A stretch of 64,000 nucleotides of DNA from a virus. Positions 31,439 to 40,073 of the stretch are shown here, one piece after another (position 1 is the stretch's first letter; each line of letters begins with the position of its first letter). The position numbers were made by a program, and so were the translations under genes. Location of the stretch: the IMG/VR virus record IMGVR_UViG_3300021519_000916, positions 1 to 64,000 of that record; one strand, written 5' to 3'. The notes under the pieces were generated by a model. The model did no database searches. It worked only from the letters and a program-made list of their open reading frames with translations, and was not told the origin of the DNA.

Positions 31439-32340
31439 TCAAACGACTTTTACTAACAGCTTTATTAGCCTTATCAACTACTGCATTTGCTGGAGAACGA
31501 ATTACTCTGTATTGGGGTTTTAGTCCTGCCGCCAACCAAGCAAACTTTTATCGTGCTATGGTAGCAGAACTTAAACGTACTCAAACCAAGTATGAATTCT
31601 TTTTTGAAACTAAACCAGGTGCTGGCGGCGCCATTGCCGCGAAACATATTTTAGACAACCCTAAAAATACCCTGCTAGGCGGCACAAGTACTTTCTTTAT
31701 TAGACCAAACTTTGATAAAGAAACTGGCTATAGCGCAGAAAGTTTTCAACCAGTCCTAGTTCAAACTCTTGGCGCACCAGTTGCATTTTTTAGTTCTAAG
31801 TATAATAACATTAAAGTATTGAAAAAGGATCAAGACTTAACAACATCAATTAGTGGGTACGGTAGTCACAGTAACCTAATGGGCAGTATCTTGGGGGAAC
31901 ATTACTCTGGTGTTCGTATTATTAACTATGTTAGTCTAGTAGATGCTGTTAGAGATGTAGAGGGAAAACACATTGACACCGGGTGGAACTGGTTGGCCGA
32001 GATTGAAGGTGCAGTTGAAACAAATACGACAAGTGTGCTTGGCATTACTGGAACTCGTAGTGTCAAAGGTTTCCCTACATTGGCCAGCCAAGGCATCAAG
32101 GGATTTGAAAACGCCAGTACCAATACTGTCATTGTTGCCAGTGCCGAAATGCCTGCGGAAAAAGTTCGAGAATTATACGAACTGCTACGTGTAGCAAATC
32201 GAGCACCGGATGTACAAGCTGGCTATGCTAGAGAGTATTCGACTCCGGCAGACTTTACATGGCCTCAAACAGTTAGTTGGTTTAATCAGCAAGTTAAGTT
32301 TTGGCGCGAACAGGCCGCAAAAGTTAAGCCACTACAATAA
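31435..32340 (+). CDS. TctC-like tripartite tricarboxylate binding protein (copy 1)
   Basis: The 301-residue protein has a Sec signal (MIKRLLLTALLALSTTAFAG, cleavage near residue 20) and the TctC fold: YWGFSPAANQ, TKPGAGGAIAAKHILDNP near residue 60, GGTSTFFIRP and DTGWNWLAEIEGAVE. TctC proteins bind tricarboxylates and related acids in the periplasm for TctAB permeases. The family is expanded in Burkholderiales. Here the permease genes are absent, so host permeases would have to be used. It overlaps the oxygenase gene by 4 bases. Confidence 0.78.
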   Translation: MIKRLLLTALLALSTTAFAGERITLYWGFSPAANQANFYRAMVAELKRTQTKYEFFFETKPGAGGAIAAKHILDNPKNTLLGGTSTFFIRPNFDKETGYSAESFQPVLVQTLGAPVAFFSSKYNNIKVLKKDQDLTTSISGYGSHSNLMGSILGEHYSGVRIINYVSLVDAVRDVEGKHIDTGWNWLAEIEGAVETNTTSVLGITGTRSVKGFPTLASQGIKGFENASTNTVIVASAEMPAEKVRELYELLRVANRAPDVQAGYAREYSTPADFTWPQTVSWFNQQVKFWREQAAKVKPLQ

Positions 32341-33479
32341 TGAATAAGAAACTCGGTTACTACGTATGTGATGGTCAAGAATTTAATTCTAAGATCAATT
32401 GTGCAATACATGCCACACAAGCAAATAAACCCATGTCTTGGGTTTTTAACAATGACGTCTTTTCTAATTACGATTTTAGTAAAGATCCAGAAGAAACATT
32501 AGATGCTCTGTACGATCGCCGTGCTAGAGAAATTAGAGAAAAATACGATTATGTTGTGTTAAGCTACTCTGGGGGTTCCGACAGTCATAATATCTTAATG
32601 TCATTTTATCGACAAGGATTACACATTGACGAAGTAATCAGTAACTGGGTATTTGAAGCTAGTAAAAAATTTACTATCATTGATTCTTTAGTTAACGATG
32701 CATGGAATCAAAACGCCGAGTACGAGCTACATACCAAAGAACGCCTGCAATGGATCTATGATCATATGCCCACGACCAAGGTCACATTATACGATTGTGG
32801 TAAACAAATTTATACGTATTTTAATAAGGCCAAAGACCCAACGTGGGTAACCGATCATGTTGAACCCTTGAACCCTGCGGCCACACAACGTTATAATCCG
32901 TTACAAATTAAAGATATTCGTTTGCGTATAGACAAACAACATTCAATTGGATTTATAGTGGGTGTTGATAAACCCCTGAGTCTTATTGTTGACAACAAGA
33001 TGTATCTGCGTTTGCGGGATAAAACTGCAAACATTATTCCCAGCAGTATCTACACCAGCGAATACGATAACACCACGGTTGAGTACTTTTATTGGGCGCC
33101 TGAATCATGCGCTATGTTGGCCAAACAAGGACATACTATGCTCAAGCATTTGAACACCAATAAACAATACCAGTTGATTTGGAAACCTAGCCAGGTTGAA
33201 AACTTTAGAGCCGCACAAGAAACTCTGATGAGAAGTATAGTTTATACCACATGGGATGAGCAAAACTCATTTCAAACAAAGAAACCGACTAACGATTGGT
33301 ACAGTGAACTAGACTATTGGTTTACTGAACAATTCAGGAATACCCCCGCTGGCCGCAATTGGCAAGCAGGGGTAGACTATTTAGAAAATTCTGTTGATAA
33401 ATCTTTACAACTTACAACTGGAAAGAAGGGCTTGAAGGTTTTCTTCTCACCCCTTTACTATGTTGGCGATGTTGTTTAG
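32340..33479 (+). CDS. PP-loop ATPase (PAPS-reductase/ExsB-like), copy 1
   Basis: A 379-residue enzyme of the PP-loop (adenine nucleotide alpha hydrolase) superfamily. The PP-loop SYSGGSDSHN lies at residues 75-84, after a conserved GYYVCDGQEFNSK start. Such enzymes adenylate a substrate, as in PAPS reductase, ThiI, QueC or GMP synthase. The N-terminal 70 residues, with VFNNDVF, are typical for phage members. It starts one base over the TctC-like stop. Substrate unknown. Two more paralogues lie at 40-42.7 kb. Confidence 0.7.
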   Translation: MNKKLGYYVCDGQEFNSKINCAIHATQANKPMSWVFNNDVFSNYDFSKDPEETLDALYDRRAREIREKYDYVVLSYSGGSDSHNILMSFYRQGLHIDEVISNWVFEASKKFTIIDSLVNDAWNQNAEYELHTKERLQWIYDHMPTTKVTLYDCGKQIYTYFNKAKDPTWVTDHVEPLNPAATQRYNPLQIKDIRLRIDKQHSIGFIVGVDKPLSLIVDNKMYLRLRDKTANIIPSSIYTSEYDNTTVEYFYWAPESCAMLAKQGHTMLKHLNTNKQYQLIWKPSQVENFRAAQETLMRSIVYTTWDEQNSFQTKKPTNDWYSELDYWFTEQFRNTPAGRNWQAGVDYLENSVDKSLQLTTGKKGLKVFFSPLYYVGDVV

Positions 33480-34501
33480 TCTTTACGACGTTCAATAATA
33501 CGTTTTACTAAGTTTATATCGATACCCATGACTTCAACATGGCGATAGCTTAGTTTTGCTCGCTTCCGTAACAACACCTGGTCTTCTTCAGACAAGTCAA
33601 TGATTGTAACACCATTGGCTACAGCATCGCGTTCGTATTTTTCAGCATCTGCAACAGACCACTCACGTTCGATCTTAGCTACACGCTTTGCGGCAACCAT
33701 AAATGCATTACGTTGTTCTTCTGTTAAACTATCTAAGAACTTAGTACCAGTTAAGATAGTTGTCATGAAAATACTGTGATTTGTTTTTAATACGTGCTTA
33801 CCAGTAAAGCGAATGTATGTAGTTTCAATAGCCATGCCGTCATCTACACCTTCAGCTAAACTAGCGTTAGCAACTTCAGAGCGACGTAGGATTGGAGTTC
33901 CAAAACCATCGCCAAACAATACTTCGCTTGGACGATTAGCAACGATCAGATCTGTTTGTGCTAAATCACTAAGATTGCTTAGACCATTTGTGCTACCGAT
34001 AATGCGATAACCACCGGAGTAAGTAAATGCTAAACCACGAATCTTTTCATTTTCTAGGCCTTTGCATAGCTCGTCACCAATTTCGCCATCTAGTACACGA
34101 CTAACGTGATCGTGACTGTCAAACAAGAATGGTAAGTCTAATGCGGCAAAGTCTTTGTTCTTTAATTGTTCGGCAACTGTGAATACTTGAGTTTGGCTCA
34201 TTTCAAAATCGCCGGCACGTAACGCATCAAAGAATGTTGTCCATTTTTGTTGCATATCTCTAATGTGGCCAACGGTATGTTCACTAGTACTATCTTCTAG
34301 ACCAGGAATGCTTGGCTTTCTAAGACGCAGAGCTTCCGATTTTTGGTATTGATCAACGTATGAATCAATAGTGTGAATTTCAAGTTCAAATTGTCCCGGG
34401 CACAAAGTTTCTAGTTCGCGGCCAAATGCTTCGGCAGTTCTTTGAAATAGGTGTACCGGAAAGTGTGCAATTAACCAACGTATTTTTCTACGGTCAGACA
34501 T
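33476..34501 (-). CDS. DctP-like solute-binding protein without signal peptide (copy 2)
   Basis: A 341-residue minus-strand homologue of the 28995 gene. It starts MSDRRKIRWLIAHFPVHLF at 34501 after a CAGGAGATA site; a longer in-frame extension exists but lacks this site. It keeps PFLFDSHDHVSRVLDGEIG, GLAFTYSGGYRII and NHSIFMTTILTG. No signal peptide is seen. An inserted acidic stretch near residues 60-75 is unique to this copy. It converges with the PP-loop gene, overlapping its end by 4 bases, and has a late-type box upstream. Confidence 0.8.
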   Translation of the reverse strand: MSDRRKIRWLIAHFPVHLFQRTAEAFGRELETLCPGQFELEIHTIDSYVDQYQKSEALRLRKPSIPGLEDSTSEHTVGHIRDMQQKWTTFFDALRAGDFEMSQTQVFTVAEQLKNKDFAALDLPFLFDSHDHVSRVLDGEIGDELCKGLENEKIRGLAFTYSGGYRIIGSTNGLSNLSDLAQTDLIVANRPSEVLFGDGFGTPILRRSEVANASLAEGVDDGMAIETTYIRFTGKHVLKTNHSIFMTTILTGTKFLDSLTEEQRNAFMVAAKRVAKIEREWSVADAEKYERDAVANGVTIIDLSEEDQVLLRKRAKLSYRHVEVMGIDINLVKRIIERRKD

Positions 34502-34529
34502 ATTTGTATCTCCTGAGGATTTAAACATA

Positions 34530-34537
34530 TATTTATG
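34530..34537 (-). promoter_or_regulatory. T4-late-like promoter box CATAAATA (minus strand)
   Basis: CATAAATA read on the minus strand, about 30 bases before the start of the DctP-like gene at 34501. Confidence 0.5.
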
Positions 34538-34566
34538 CTTGACCGTAGTCAAATGCCAAAAATACC

Positions 34567-35325
34567 TTAAACTTCCTTGTATATTTTAAGAATTTCAAGT
34601 ACAGCTGGATGTCGTTGTATGTCCTTGTTGGCAAATTCAACTCCCGACACAAACTTACATTCACGATACTCATCTACTAAACGTGTAAAATCTAACAAAC
34701 CGTTATCAGCTTCTTTTCGGTCTGCTTGGCGAGTGTCTCCTGTGATAATCATCTTAGACGCTTCACCCAATCGTGTGAGTAACATTTTCATTTGACTTGG
34801 TGTTGCGTTTTGCATCTCATCTGCAATAATCCAAGATTTCTTAAATGTTCTGCCCCTCATATATGCCAGTGGAGAAATCTCAATTGTTTGATCATCTAGC
34901 ATTTTTACGATTTCGCTTTGTCTATAATACTCCCCAATGACGTCAAATATTGGTCTAGTCCATGGTGCCATTTTTTCATTTAGCGTACCCGGTAAGAAAC
35001 CGTGTTGTTCATCATCTACCCCAACTGCTGGTCTAGTTATAACTATACGTTCGACTTCTCCGGATCTGTAGGCTTTCAAGGCCGCAAGGACCGCAAGCAT
35101 AGTTTTACCCGTACCTGCTGGACCTGTGGCAAATATAATTAGCCGTTTAGGATCAGTTAGTTGATCGATGTATTTTTCTTGTGTTAGACTTTTTGGGAGA
35201 AGAGAAATTGGACGTTGCTGTTGTTGCTGTGGTTTTCGATATAAGTCCAATCTTACTGCGTTGTTACTAGTGAAGTTACTGTTGATTGTTAGAGCATCTG
35301 CTCTACGTTGTTGCCGTTTGGACAA
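34567..35325 (-). CDS. phoH: PhoH-like ATPase
   Basis: The 252-residue minus-strand protein has the PhoH P-loop: Walker A GPAGTGKT (residues 68-75), IVITRPAVGVDDEQHGFLPG near residue 95, Walker B WIIADEMQNATP near residue 170 and GDTRQAD near residue 200. PhoH proteins are often carried by phages of aquatic bacteria and have been linked to phosphate-starvation regulons and RNA helicase or nuclease activity. The N-terminal 45 residues are Gln/Arg-rich and variable. Located upstream of copy 2 of the DctP-like gene on the same strand. Confidence 0.88.
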   Translation of the reverse strand: MSKRQQRRADALTINSNFTSNNAVRLDLYRKPQQQQQRPISLLPKSLTQEKYIDQLTDPKRLIIFATGPAGTGKTMLAVLAALKAYRSGEVERIVITRPAVGVDDEQHGFLPGTLNEKMAPWTRPIFDVIGEYYRQSEIVKMLDDQTIEISPLAYMRGRTFKKSWIIADEMQNATPSQMKMLLTRLGEASKMIITGDTRQADRKEADNGLLDFTRLVDEYRECKFVSGVEFANKDIQRHPAVLEILKIYKEV

Positions 35326-35371
35326 GTGTGCCTCCTGTTAGTAGATTTGTAGATCAATTTTACCTACACAA

Positions 35372-35379
35372 ATATTTAG
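35372..35379 (-). promoter_or_regulatory. T4-late-like promoter box CTAAATAT (minus strand)
   Basis: CTAAATAT on the minus strand about 47 bases before the phoH start (35325). A TATAAAAT-like string lies just upstream. A small hairpin, CGACC/GGTCG around TGTTTAT (35402-35418), separates it from the methyltransferase gene. Confidence 0.35.
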
Positions 35380-35436
35380 GCGCAAACTTGTTTATTTTAT
35401 ACGACCTGTTTATGGTCGAAAAACCAACATAAATAA

Positions 35437-36171
35437 TTAACTATGAGTGAGACACTGGTACGCAAAGTACAGACGCTCGTTGGTATCCTTCTTAAACTCC
35501 AATAGTTTCAAATTATACTTTTCAGCAAACTCGTTTACTATTTCAAATGTCCACGGAAAAATATCTACATACGGGCCAGTCTTGTGCGGAATACCAGGAT
35601 TGGCTCTTAGATAAAATTTCCCCCCGGGTGCAAGCAACTCTATGCAATGTGCAAATCTAGCTTCAATGTCATCTCGACTATTAAAGTTTATGGACCCCAA
35701 TGCAATAATGTGATCGTGTTTACGTGTCACTTTATAGTCAAGAATATCTACCATATAGTCAGCACAATTGTTATAGGGATCAATGCCTATTAGATTATCA
35801 ATTTTCCCTTTAAACGGATGATATCCGCAGCCAACATCCAACACGTTTTGTGGACCTTGTTTTTGAATTTCATCTGCTAGACCCCAACCAGTGTAGTCGT
35901 AATCCCCTGTGCGTGGTTTCCATATTTCACTAAAGAATCGATGAATGTATCTCTCACTTAAATCATCTACTACTTCTTTTAATGTACCTCGGTATTCACA
36001 GGGTAAACATAACTCAGCTTCAACAGCATCTTTAAACTTGCGATAACGTGCTGGTGTCCATGGCAGGTCCTCTACTATAGTATCTTCATTAATAGCAATA
36101 TGTTGATATTTTGGTAGGCTAAATGCACCATATAAATTTTGGGAGATTAAGTTAAAAATTTTAGTATTCAT
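35437..36171 (-). CDS. Class I SAM-dependent methyltransferase-like protein
   Basis: The 244-residue minus-strand protein has SAM motif I NVLDVGCGYHPFKGKI near residue 114, an acidic Ile-Asp (IGIDPYNN) after strand 2, and a later LAPGGKFYLR segment typical of class I methyltransferases. The N-terminal 100 residues are a helical region with Trp and Cys (ELCLPCEYRG). Substrate unknown. It is the first gene of a three-gene minus-strand unit with phoH and a DctP-like gene. Confidence 0.72.
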   Translation of the reverse strand: MNTKIFNLISQNLYGAFSLPKYQHIAINEDTIVEDLPWTPARYRKFKDAVEAELCLPCEYRGTLKEVVDDLSERYIHRFFSEIWKPRTGDYDYTGWGLADEIQKQGPQNVLDVGCGYHPFKGKIDNLIGIDPYNNCADYMVDILDYKVTRKHDHIIALGSINFNSRDDIEARFAHCIELLAPGGKFYLRANPGIPHKTGPYVDIFPWTFEIVNEFAEKYNLKLLEFKKDTNERLYFAYQCLTHS

Positions 36172-36187
36172 TGATTTTTTTCTATTA

Positions 36188-36195
36188 GATAAATA
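36188..36195 (+). promoter_or_regulatory. T4-late-like promoter box GATAAATA
   Basis: GATAAATA in the divergent gap between the minus-strand methyltransferase (start 36171) and the plus-strand TctC-like gene (start 36268). A second weaker box, CTATAAGTATTT, lies at about 36240. Confidence 0.45.
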
Positions 36196-36267
36196 ATTTT
36201 TACAGAAACATAAGAAATTTTTATGTCTGACTGTTTTTCTATAAGTATTTAATCAAAGGATAGCTCA

Positions 36268-37221
36268 ATGAAAAAATTAGTAGCCATATTACTACTTGTG
36301 CCACTGTTAGCATTTGCGTGGGAACCAAAAAAGCCAATAACTGTTATATTTCCAAATGGTCCCGGTGCCGGAAACGAAATTAGTTTTAGATTTGTGGCAA
36401 GTATAGTAGAAAAGAAAACTGGCAGTAGTTTTGTGTCAGAATATCGCCCAGGCGCCGATGGTAATGTTGCAATGAATCATTTTGCCACTGCGCCGGCTGA
36501 TGGATATACTGTTGCTGTTCCTGCTTGCCAAAGTAACTGGGTAACTGCAGAGGTTTGGTATAGCAATATATTAAAATATGATGCTCAAGAATTTGAGCCG
36601 GTTGCTAATATTGCACGTAGCCCTTTGGCATTTTGGGCAACCCCAAAAAGTAATATCAACAATCCAAGAGAACTGGTTGATGCTATTAAGAATAGCAACC
36701 GTCCAATCACATTTGCAATTGGTGGTGGCGGACATAGATTAGCGGTAGAATATCTGGCGGAACGTTTAGGTATCCCGAATAGCAGAATAACAGTGGTAAT
36801 GTATAAAGGTCCAGCACAAGCATTATTAGATGTTATGGGAGGACATGTAGAATTTGGTGTTACTCCAGTGGCAGTGGGGTGGCCCCAAGTGCAAGCCAAC
36901 AAACTAAAGTTAATTGGTATAGCCAACGAGCATCCACTTAAAGGATTAGAAAATGCTCCATTAATGAAAACTGTTGCTCCGGGTTTGTTTATACATGGAT
37001 GTTGGAACATAGTATTGCCAAAAGGTACACCAGCTGATGTACAAGCGTGGTATCGCGATCAATTTGTACCTGCTATTAGAAGTAATGAAGCCCAAGAAAA
37101 GTTTGTGGACAATATGATGTTTATTACACCAACAGAACATACCCCGGAAGGTGTCAGGGCAAGTATGGCCCGTTTGCGACAAGTATGGCAACCAATTGCT
37201 AAAAAGGTAAACCCAGAATGA
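36268..37221 (+). CDS. TctC-like tripartite tricarboxylate binding protein (copy 2)
   Basis: A 317-residue TctC-like protein with a short signal peptide (MKKLVAILLLVPLLAFAW, cleavage near residue 18) and typical Bug/TctC motifs: ITVIFPNGPGAGNEISFRF, EYRPGADGNVAMNHFA near residue 60, PADGYTV, GGHRLAVEYLAERLG, and GHVEFGVTPVAVGWPQ. This is the most canonical TctC copy. It overlaps the sulfotransferase-like gene by 4 bases and follows an AAAGGAT site. Substrate not predictable by eye. Confidence 0.85.
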   Translation: MKKLVAILLLVPLLAFAWEPKKPITVIFPNGPGAGNEISFRFVASIVEKKTGSSFVSEYRPGADGNVAMNHFATAPADGYTVAVPACQSNWVTAEVWYSNILKYDAQEFEPVANIARSPLAFWATPKSNINNPRELVDAIKNSNRPITFAIGGGGHRLAVEYLAERLGIPNSRITVVMYKGPAQALLDVMGGHVEFGVTPVAVGWPQVQANKLKLIGIANEHPLKGLENAPLMKTVAPGLFIHGCWNIVLPKGTPADVQAWYRDQFVPAIRSNEAQEKFVDNMMFITPTEHTPEGVRASMARLRQVWQPIAKKVNPE

Positions 37222-37820
37222 AATATATTTTTATAGCTGGTGCGCCCGGTTCAAAATGGTCCAGTGTAGCTCTTAATATCTATTATAGTCCAGATGTTGA
37301 CCGCAGTGATGCACAAGCCAATCGAAACTATAGTCGCAACGGCACAGTCATGCATGTGGGCGGTTACTTTGATCCTGGTATGGAATTTGGCGATTGGTTT
37401 GATCAGTTAGATAAACATACCCAAGAAGAATGTGAAGCAGAATTTGATCGGCCGTTTACAGGTGAGGGGGTGCGTATTATCAAGAGTCATATGTTTATGT
37501 ATCATATTGGGTTCCTAAAACAAAACTGGTCCGATGCCCCTATCATTATGGTACACCGGGGTGATGATGCTTCTTTAGGATGGTGGGTGCGGTCTGGTGG
37601 ATTTGACATCACTTACCCCGACTATCAACCCTACTATAAAGATTTAGACTTTATGTCAGAGGAAATCACAAGACAAAATGCGGCCATGCGTCCTCACTGG
37701 GATTTGGGAAGTTTTGTCTACAATAATCTTGAGCTGTGTGACCAAATTGGCATTGCCCTGCCCCCACCTGAATATAAGCAAAACTACGCCGATAATAAAA
37801 TAAGGGTAAAAGTATTATGA
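37218..37820 (+). CDS. Sulfotransferase-like protein
   Basis: The 200-residue protein starts with MKYIFIAGAPGSKWSSVALN, a P-loop-like 5'-phosphosulfate-binding motif of sulfotransferases, and has a 3'-phosphate-like IIMVHRGDD near residue 112. Family members move sulfate from PAPS to a substrate. The link to PP-loop/PAPS-reductase-like neighbours is suggestive but not proof of sulfur metabolism. It is co-translated with TctC copy 2 (4-base overlap). Confidence 0.55.
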   Translation: MKYIFIAGAPGSKWSSVALNIYYSPDVDRSDAQANRNYSRNGTVMHVGGYFDPGMEFGDWFDQLDKHTQEECEAEFDRPFTGEGVRIIKSHMFMYHIGFLKQNWSDAPIIMVHRGDDASLGWWVRSGGFDITYPDYQPYYKDLDFMSEEITRQNAAMRPHWDLGSFVYNNLELCDQIGIALPPPEYKQNYADNKIRVKVL

Positions 37821-37826
37821 CACAAG

Positions 37827-37834
37827 CTAAATAA
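37827..37834 (+). promoter_or_regulatory. T4-late-like promoter box CTAAATAA
   Basis: CTAAATAA followed by CTGTAG, 58 bases before ATG 37892; like the box before DctP-like copy 1. Confidence 0.45.
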
Positions 37835-37891
37835 CTGTAGCACTTCGACGATATCCGTCACACACCCCAAAAAAACAATAAGGAATTCTAT

Positions 37892-38849
37892 ATGAAAACA
37901 ACAAAAATTCGCTGGGTAATCGCTCACGAACCGCTAGATCTTTTTATCCGTGCCGCTAAGGATTTCCAAGACTTTTTAAATGCCTCACAGTCGGCTGAAG
38001 AAATTGAAGTAGAAGTAATGACACTAAGTGAGTATTCTACAAAGTATAAAAACGGCGAAACAGTTACCAAGCACGATTTGCTAGACCTAATAGAGTCCGG
38101 TGAAATTGAAATGAGCCAAATGTACACAACCTGGCTGGCAGAAAACTTTAATCACGATATGTTAGCATTAGAAATGCCATTCCTATTTGAAAATCACGAA
38201 CATGCAACTCGTGTACTAGAAGGTGAAGTTGGCGAATATCTATTAGATAAAACAACTGAAAATTCAAATGTGCGCGGCCTAGCGTTTACATATTCGGGTG
38301 GTTTCCGTAATGTACTATCAAACAAAAAAGTTAATAATCTAAAAGGTCTAACTGGTGAAGATCAGAACTAATCGTAATCCTGTAGCACAAGAAACTTTTC
38401 GAGCACTAGGTGTGGAGTCGGAAGACATCCACATCTGTGAAATTGAAGATCTTGCTGAGCATATTAAGTCTGGCGAATGTGATGCCGGCGAAGGTGTATA
38501 CAGTCGTGTGTATCCGTTAAAACAAAATGAAGTTACCAAAAGCGTTATTGATAGTAAACATAGTTTGTTTCTTACCACCATGATTATTGGCAATACATTT
38601 TATGAAAAGTTAAGCCCGGAAGTACGTGCTATTATCAAAGAAGCGGCATTAGATGCTGGACGTAAAGAACGTTTAAAAACTATTGAAGATGGCGAGCAGG
38701 CCAAACAAAAATTGATCAACGAAGGTGTTAACATACACAATCTAACACCAGAAGAACTTGCCGAGTGGAAAGAAAAGACTCAAGTTGTTTACGACAAATT
38801 TGAACCTACCTTTACACCAGGATTAGTTGACAAAATCAAACGCAGTTAA
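37892..38849 (+). pseudogene. DctP-like protein (copy 3) split by a frameshift
   Basis: Two consecutive open frames (37892-38371 and 38355-38849) together match DctP-like copies 1 and 2 over the full length. The break lies after the GLTG codons near 38355: an extra base at GGT-G-AAG would have to be skipped (+1). With it skipped, 318 residues result, nearly identical in length to copy 1 (319). The N-terminus MKTTKIRWVIAHEP has no signal peptide. Conserved blocks are AFTYSGGFRNV in the first part and SKHSLFLTTM in the second. It may be a real mutation, a programmed shift, or an assembly error. Confidence 0.75.
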
Positions 38850-38861
38850 TTTTACCAAATG

Positions 38862-38902
38862 ATTGAGTAGGTATTTACATCCTACTCAATTTTCTGTATA
38901 AT
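38862..38902 (+). terminator. Terminator with an overlapping sigma70-type promoter
   Basis: Hairpin ATTGAGTAGG (38862-38871) and CCTACTCAAT (38881-38890) with a 9-base loop, then TTTTC: a good rho-independent terminator for the DctP-like gene. The loop holds TTTACA (38874-38879), which with TATAAT (38897-38902) and a 17-base spacer forms a promoter for the gene at 38926. Confidence 0.7.
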
Positions 38903-38925
38903 CTATAAATCAATTAGGAAATTTA

Positions 38926-39162
38926 ATGTTTAAAACTCAAATATCTGAGCGCATTCCGCGTTCTCTGGCAAAAGTCATAACATGGCGAATCTTGGTAACA
39001 ATTACAAACTTTCTCGGTGGATGGCTAGCCAGCGGCAATCCCTGGGTCGGCCTAGGTGTTGTTAGTTTTGCTCTGGTAGTAAACAGTATACTGTATTTCT
39101 TTCACGAACGTGCATGGAATCGCACAGACTGGGATAGATCAATCAATGAGGAATCAAGATGA
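38926..39162 (+). CDS. DUF2061-like small membrane protein
   Basis: The 78-residue protein has the DUF2061 pattern: RSLAKVITWRILVTITNF (first membrane helix), a short loop with GNPW, then a second helix ending FHERAWNRTDWD. DUF2061 proteins are two-helix inner-membrane proteins of unknown role, seen in phages with sulfur or nucleotide genes. It has its own promoter and GGAAATTTA site. It overlaps the next gene by 4 bases. Confidence 0.72.
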   Translation: MFKTQISERIPRSLAKVITWRILVTITNFLGGWLASGNPWVGLGVVSFALVVNSILYFFHERAWNRTDWDRSINEESR

Positions 39163-40064
39163 AAAAGATTTTAGCTACATTACTAATGGCTTTTGCACTC
39201 ACAGCACAGGCCAAAGAAACAATTACAATTATTTACGGGTTTAGTGCGTCTGATAACTCAGCAAACTATTCACGTAATTTAGCCAACGAAGCAAACAGCC
39301 AACAAACCAAGTATAAATTTTTATTTGATGTTAGGCCAGGCGGCGGTCAAGCAGTTGCAGTAAATCATGTAAAAAATACACGGAACACTATTTTTATGAC
39401 ATCCGGCGCATTTTGGTTACGTCCAGTTTTTTATCCTAACGAAAGTTGGGACGTTAACGAATGGCGCACGATCATGACACAATGTAGCGCACCATTTAGT
39501 GTGGCCAGCGTAAAATATAAGTCATGGAATGATGTACCAAAAAATCAACCATTGACTATCGCAACAAGTGGTATGGGTGTATTCAGCCATATCATTGCTT
39601 TACAAATTGTAGAACGATATCCAAACATGACTTTAATCCCATTTAAGTCCACGGTAGAAGGTATGTTGGCCGTTGTTAGTGGGCAAGTTGATTTTGCTGT
39701 TGGCTTCGTGGGCGATCAAGAAAATTGGACTCACGAAGAAACTAAGACTCGTTTAAATATTCTCGGAACCACTGGTAATGGTGCTGGAAAATATCCTAGT
39801 TTAGCAAGCCAAGGCTTTCCGCAGGTTCTAACTAAGTTAGATACACCATATAACTTAATGGTTCCAAAGTCGTTTGATGCAGGCAAGGCAAAAGAAATCC
39901 GCGATATACTTGCTAAGGCCGAAACAGCAACAAGTGTACGTAAAAGTTATGCATTAGATTTTTGTGCGCCTATATCTATTCCAGAGAATAAATTAAATGC
40001 TTGGTTTGACGAACAGAATAAAACTATACGCAATACCACAAAAGGGTTAACTATTACTCAATGA
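39159..40064 (+). CDS. TctC-like tripartite tricarboxylate binding protein (copy 3)
   Basis: The 301-residue protein has a Sec signal (MKKILATLLMAFALTAQA, cleavage near residue 18) and TctC features: TIIYGFSASDNSANY, VRPGGGQAVAVNHVKN near residue 58, and GQVDFAVGFVGDQENW. It is closest to copy 1 by layout (Gly-rich PGGG loop, FLFDVRPGG). It lies between a membrane protein and two PP-loop genes. No permease partner is present. Ligand unknown. Confidence 0.75.
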   Translation: MKKILATLLMAFALTAQAKETITIIYGFSASDNSANYSRNLANEANSQQTKYKFLFDVRPGGGQAVAVNHVKNTRNTIFMTSGAFWLRPVFYPNESWDVNEWRTIMTQCSAPFSVASVKYKSWNDVPKNQPLTIATSGMGVFSHIIALQIVERYPNMTLIPFKSTVEGMLAVVSGQVDFAVGFVGDQENWTHEETKTRLNILGTTGNGAGKYPSLASQGFPQVLTKLDTPYNLMVPKSFDAGKAKEIRDILAKAETATSVRKSYALDFCAPISIPENKLNAWFDEQNKTIRNTTKGLTITQ

Positions 40065-40073
40065 TGCAAATTT

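Noticed and set aside
35429-35436. CATAAATA box on the plus strand
   Set aside because: It would transcribe antisense into the minus-strand methyltransferase gene and has no plus-strand gene nearby; probably chance.
37892-38849. Proven programmed frameshift
   Set aside because: No slippery heptamer, stop-codon stall or stimulatory structure could be seen at the junction; kept only as one option.
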